Of a stretch of 7,033 nt of DNA, positions 5,804 through 7,033 are shown in pieces. Position numbers and translations under genes: made by a program. The notes under the pieces are model-generated. The model saw only the letters and a program-made list of their open reading frames with translations. It did not search any database and was not told the origin of the DNA. The DNA is from Ardenticatenales bacterium. Its GTDB lineage: Bacteria > Chloroflexota > Anaerolineae > Ardenticatenales > Ardenticatenaceae. The number at the start of each line of letters is the position of its first letter. Within the stretch, counting starts at the first letter, position 1. The stretch is from positions 1-7,033 of the forward strand of contig JACCSL010000310.1 in the NCBI GenBank assembly GCA_013812995.1, given 5' to 3'.

Positions 5804-6562
5804 ATGGAAGAGATCATCTTCGCAGCAGCCGGGGATATTCATGGCAATCATCTGCGCCTGATCGAGCGGTTGGAGAAGGCGACGGCGGGACTGGACATGC
5901 CTCTTGCCTTCATCCTCCAGGTCGGGGACTTCGAGCCCGTGCGCGACGAGGCAGACCTCGCCACCATCGCCGGGCCAGACGAGCGGCGCAGGCTGGGCGA
6001 TTTCTATTTGGTACTTGGGGGGGAATTGCGATACCCGGCCGAGGTTCTGTTCATCGGCGGGAACCACGAGCCCTACGGCTGGCTGGAGACGCTGCGCGAC
6101 GGCGGCGAGGTTGCCCCCAGCATCCGCTACCTGGGACGGGCCGGGGTGGTCGAGCGACATGGGCTGCGCATCGCCGGCCTCAGCGGCATCCACAGTCCGA
6201 AACGCTATGGGCTGCCGATACCGCGCGGATGGACCGAGAAAAAAGAGACCCTCAAGGAGCCGACCTACTTTCGCCAGCCGGAGGTCGAGCGGTTGCTCGC
6301 GGAGCGCGCCGTTGATATCCTCCTGACCCATGACTGGCCGAGTGGAACCCTTGGTCCCTTCGGCAACCCGCAATCGCGCGCCCTGTTAGAGGCGCTCCAT
6401 CCTCGCCTGCACCTGGCGGGGCACATGCATCGCCCGGCACGCAAAACCATAGGGCATCCGGGCGGACGCGAAACGTTGCTCATCGGGCTGAATCATATCG
6501 GCCTGGGGGCGGGCGACCTGGTGCTTTTTCGCTGGGATGGGCAAACGATTCAGGAATTGTAG
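5804..6562 (+). CDS. Calcineurin-like metallophosphoesterase resembling RNA lariat debranching enzyme Dbr1
   Basis: The 252-residue protein has every calcineurin-type metal motif: GDIHG (10-14), GDFEP (41-45), GGNHEP (85-90), LTHDWP (174-179) and AGHMH (205-209). Predicted ligands are Asp11, His13, Asp42, Asn87, His176, His207 and His209, with His88 catalytic. Beyond these, several stretches look specifically like eukaryotic Dbr1: GDFEPVRDEADL (41-52), VLFIGGNHE (81-89), VAPSIRYLGRAGVV with GLRIAGLSGI (103-129), TYFRQPEVERLL (154-165) and DILLTHDWP (171-179). The segment from SGI to HDWP, where Dbr1 has its lariat-recognition loop, is of nearly equal length. Differences are Asp11 where Dbr1 has Cys, a shorter HDWP-to-HMH interval, and no C-terminal extension. 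The Dbr1 comparison is from memory. Phosphodiester hydrolysis is likely; a 2'-5' substrate is speculative. The SD (GAGGAAAG) overlaps the upstream stop, indicating an operon. Confidence 0.85.
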   Translation: MEEIIFAAAGDIHGNHLRLIERLEKATAGLDMPLAFILQVGDFEPVRDEADLATIAGPDERRRLGDFYLVLGGELRYPAEVLFIGGNHEPYGWLETLRDGGEVAPSIRYLGRAGVVERHGLRIAGLSGIHSPKRYGLPIPRGWTEKKETLKEPTYFRQPEVERLLAERAVDILLTHDWPSGTLGPFGNPQSRALLEALHPRLHLAGHMHRPARKTIGHPGGRETLLIGLNHIGLGAGDLVLFRWDGQTIQEL

Positions 6563-6592
6563 GACGAAGGCCCTTTTGGCAATAGGGGATGG

Positions 6593-6621
6593 TTGAATCA
6601 AGGCGTGGCCTGGCTTATACT
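6593..6621 (+). promoter_or_regulatory. Housekeeping-type promoter for the response regulator
   Basis: TTGAAT (6593-6598) and TATACT (6616-6621) are separated by exactly 17 nt and fall in the intergenic space after the phosphoesterase stop. The expected start near 6628 gives a short leader of about 24 nt containing GGGAGG (6641-6646). This suggests the regulator is transcribed independently of the oxidoreductase operon, although no clear terminator was seen between them. Confidence 0.7.
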
Positions 6622-6651
6622 TGAGTCATCTGATAACCGTGGGAGGCACTG

Positions 6652-7033
6652 ATGTCCATCCGAATCTTACTTGTAGACGACCATACCATGTTTCGGCAGG
6701 GCGTGCGGCAGCTCTTGCAGGCGCAACCTCATTTCGAGGTTGTGGGGGAGGCAGAGGATGGGGAACGGGCCTGCCAGATGGTGGAGGAGCTTGAGCCAGA
6801 TGTCGTGGTGATGGATGTTCACATGCCACGCATGGATGGTGTGCGCGCTACACGCACGCTGATGCAGCGCGACAAGGCACCCGCCATCATCATTCTTACG
6901 ATGTCGAAGCACGATGATTACGTCTTCGAGGCGATCAAGGCGGGCGCGCGGGGCTACTATATGAAAGACTCGGACTCTGAGGATCTCATTCGCGCCATTG
7001 AGCAGGCAGCGGAGGGGGAGACAGTGCTGGAGC
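6652..7033 (+). CDS. NarL/FixJ-type response regulator, N-terminal receiver domain (cut by window end)
   Basis: The frame starting at ATG 6652, 5 nt after a GGGAGG ribosome-binding site, stays open to the window end (127 codons). It is a complete receiver domain: acidic pair Asp9-Asp10 in ILLVDDH, phospho-acceptor Asp55 in VVMDVHMPRMDG, Thr83 in IILTM, and Lys105 in GYYMKD. The RMDGV and GARGYYMKD forms, and the VGEAEDG segment at 31-37, are typical of the NarL/LuxR output class, so a C-terminal helix-turn-helix is expected just beyond the window. The role is phosphorylation-dependent control of transcription; the partner kinase and target genes are not visible. It has its own promoter immediately upstream. 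Confidence 0.92.
   Translation, partial: MSIRILLVDDHTMFRQGVRQLLQAQPHFEVVGEAEDGERACQMVEELEPDVVVMDVHMPRMDGVRATRTLMQRDKAPAIIILTMSKHDDYVFEAIKAGARGYYMKDSDSEDLIRAIEQAAEGETVLE

Noticed and set aside
5636..6373. 245-codon minus-strand open frame
   Set aside because: It lies antisense to the oxidoreductase end and the phosphoesterase, both of which have clear family motifs; it is a GC-rich shadow frame.
6563..6592. Terminator after the phosphoesterase
   Set aside because: Only a very short AAGG/CCTT pairing precedes a four-T run, which is too weak to call.

Overview
This 7,033-base window is moderately GC-rich bacterial DNA with well-spaced, mostly single-gene transcription units. The gene set (a LysM/L,D-transpeptidase, a DUF892 ferritin-like protein, a glycine-oxidase-type FAD enzyme beginning MDLRSGQPFWPLKNG, a degenerate aminoglycoside-phosphotransferase-like protein and a NarL-type response regulator) would suit Chloroflexota, perhaps Ktedonobacteria. 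That placement is an inference from gene content; no taxonomic marker is present.

Layout. Positions 1-140 hold the right part of a short palindromic repeat element. A TauE/SafE-type anion exporter gene follows (176-946, +). Positions 1013-1527 are a graveyard: a complete second copy of the element, with terminal inverted repeats and flanking direct repeats, then a 15-bp-stem hairpin, then an AT-richer C-terminal scrap of a DNA cytosine-5 methyltransferase. A symmetrical terminator (1642-1671) closes the region. The minus-strand gene 1684-2805 encodes an APH-fold protein that appears to lack its catalytic residues. It diverges from a secreted LysM-LysM-YkuD L,D-transpeptidase (2988-3830, +) across an intergenic region with overlapping promoter candidates. 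That gene converges on a DUF892 ferritin-like gene (3918-4427, -) at a second symmetrical terminator.

On the right, an apparent two-gene operon encodes an FAD-dependent oxidoreductase (4595-5797) and, 6 nt downstream, a calcineurin-fold phosphoesterase (5804-6562). The motifs and spacing of the phosphoesterase closely resemble eukaryotic RNA lariat debranching enzyme Dbr1. A well-formed promoter (6593-6621) then drives a response regulator cut off by the window end.

The genes do not form one obvious pathway. The points most worth following are the Dbr1-like enzyme, the MITE-like repeat family beside a decayed methyltransferase, and the APH-like pseudokinase.
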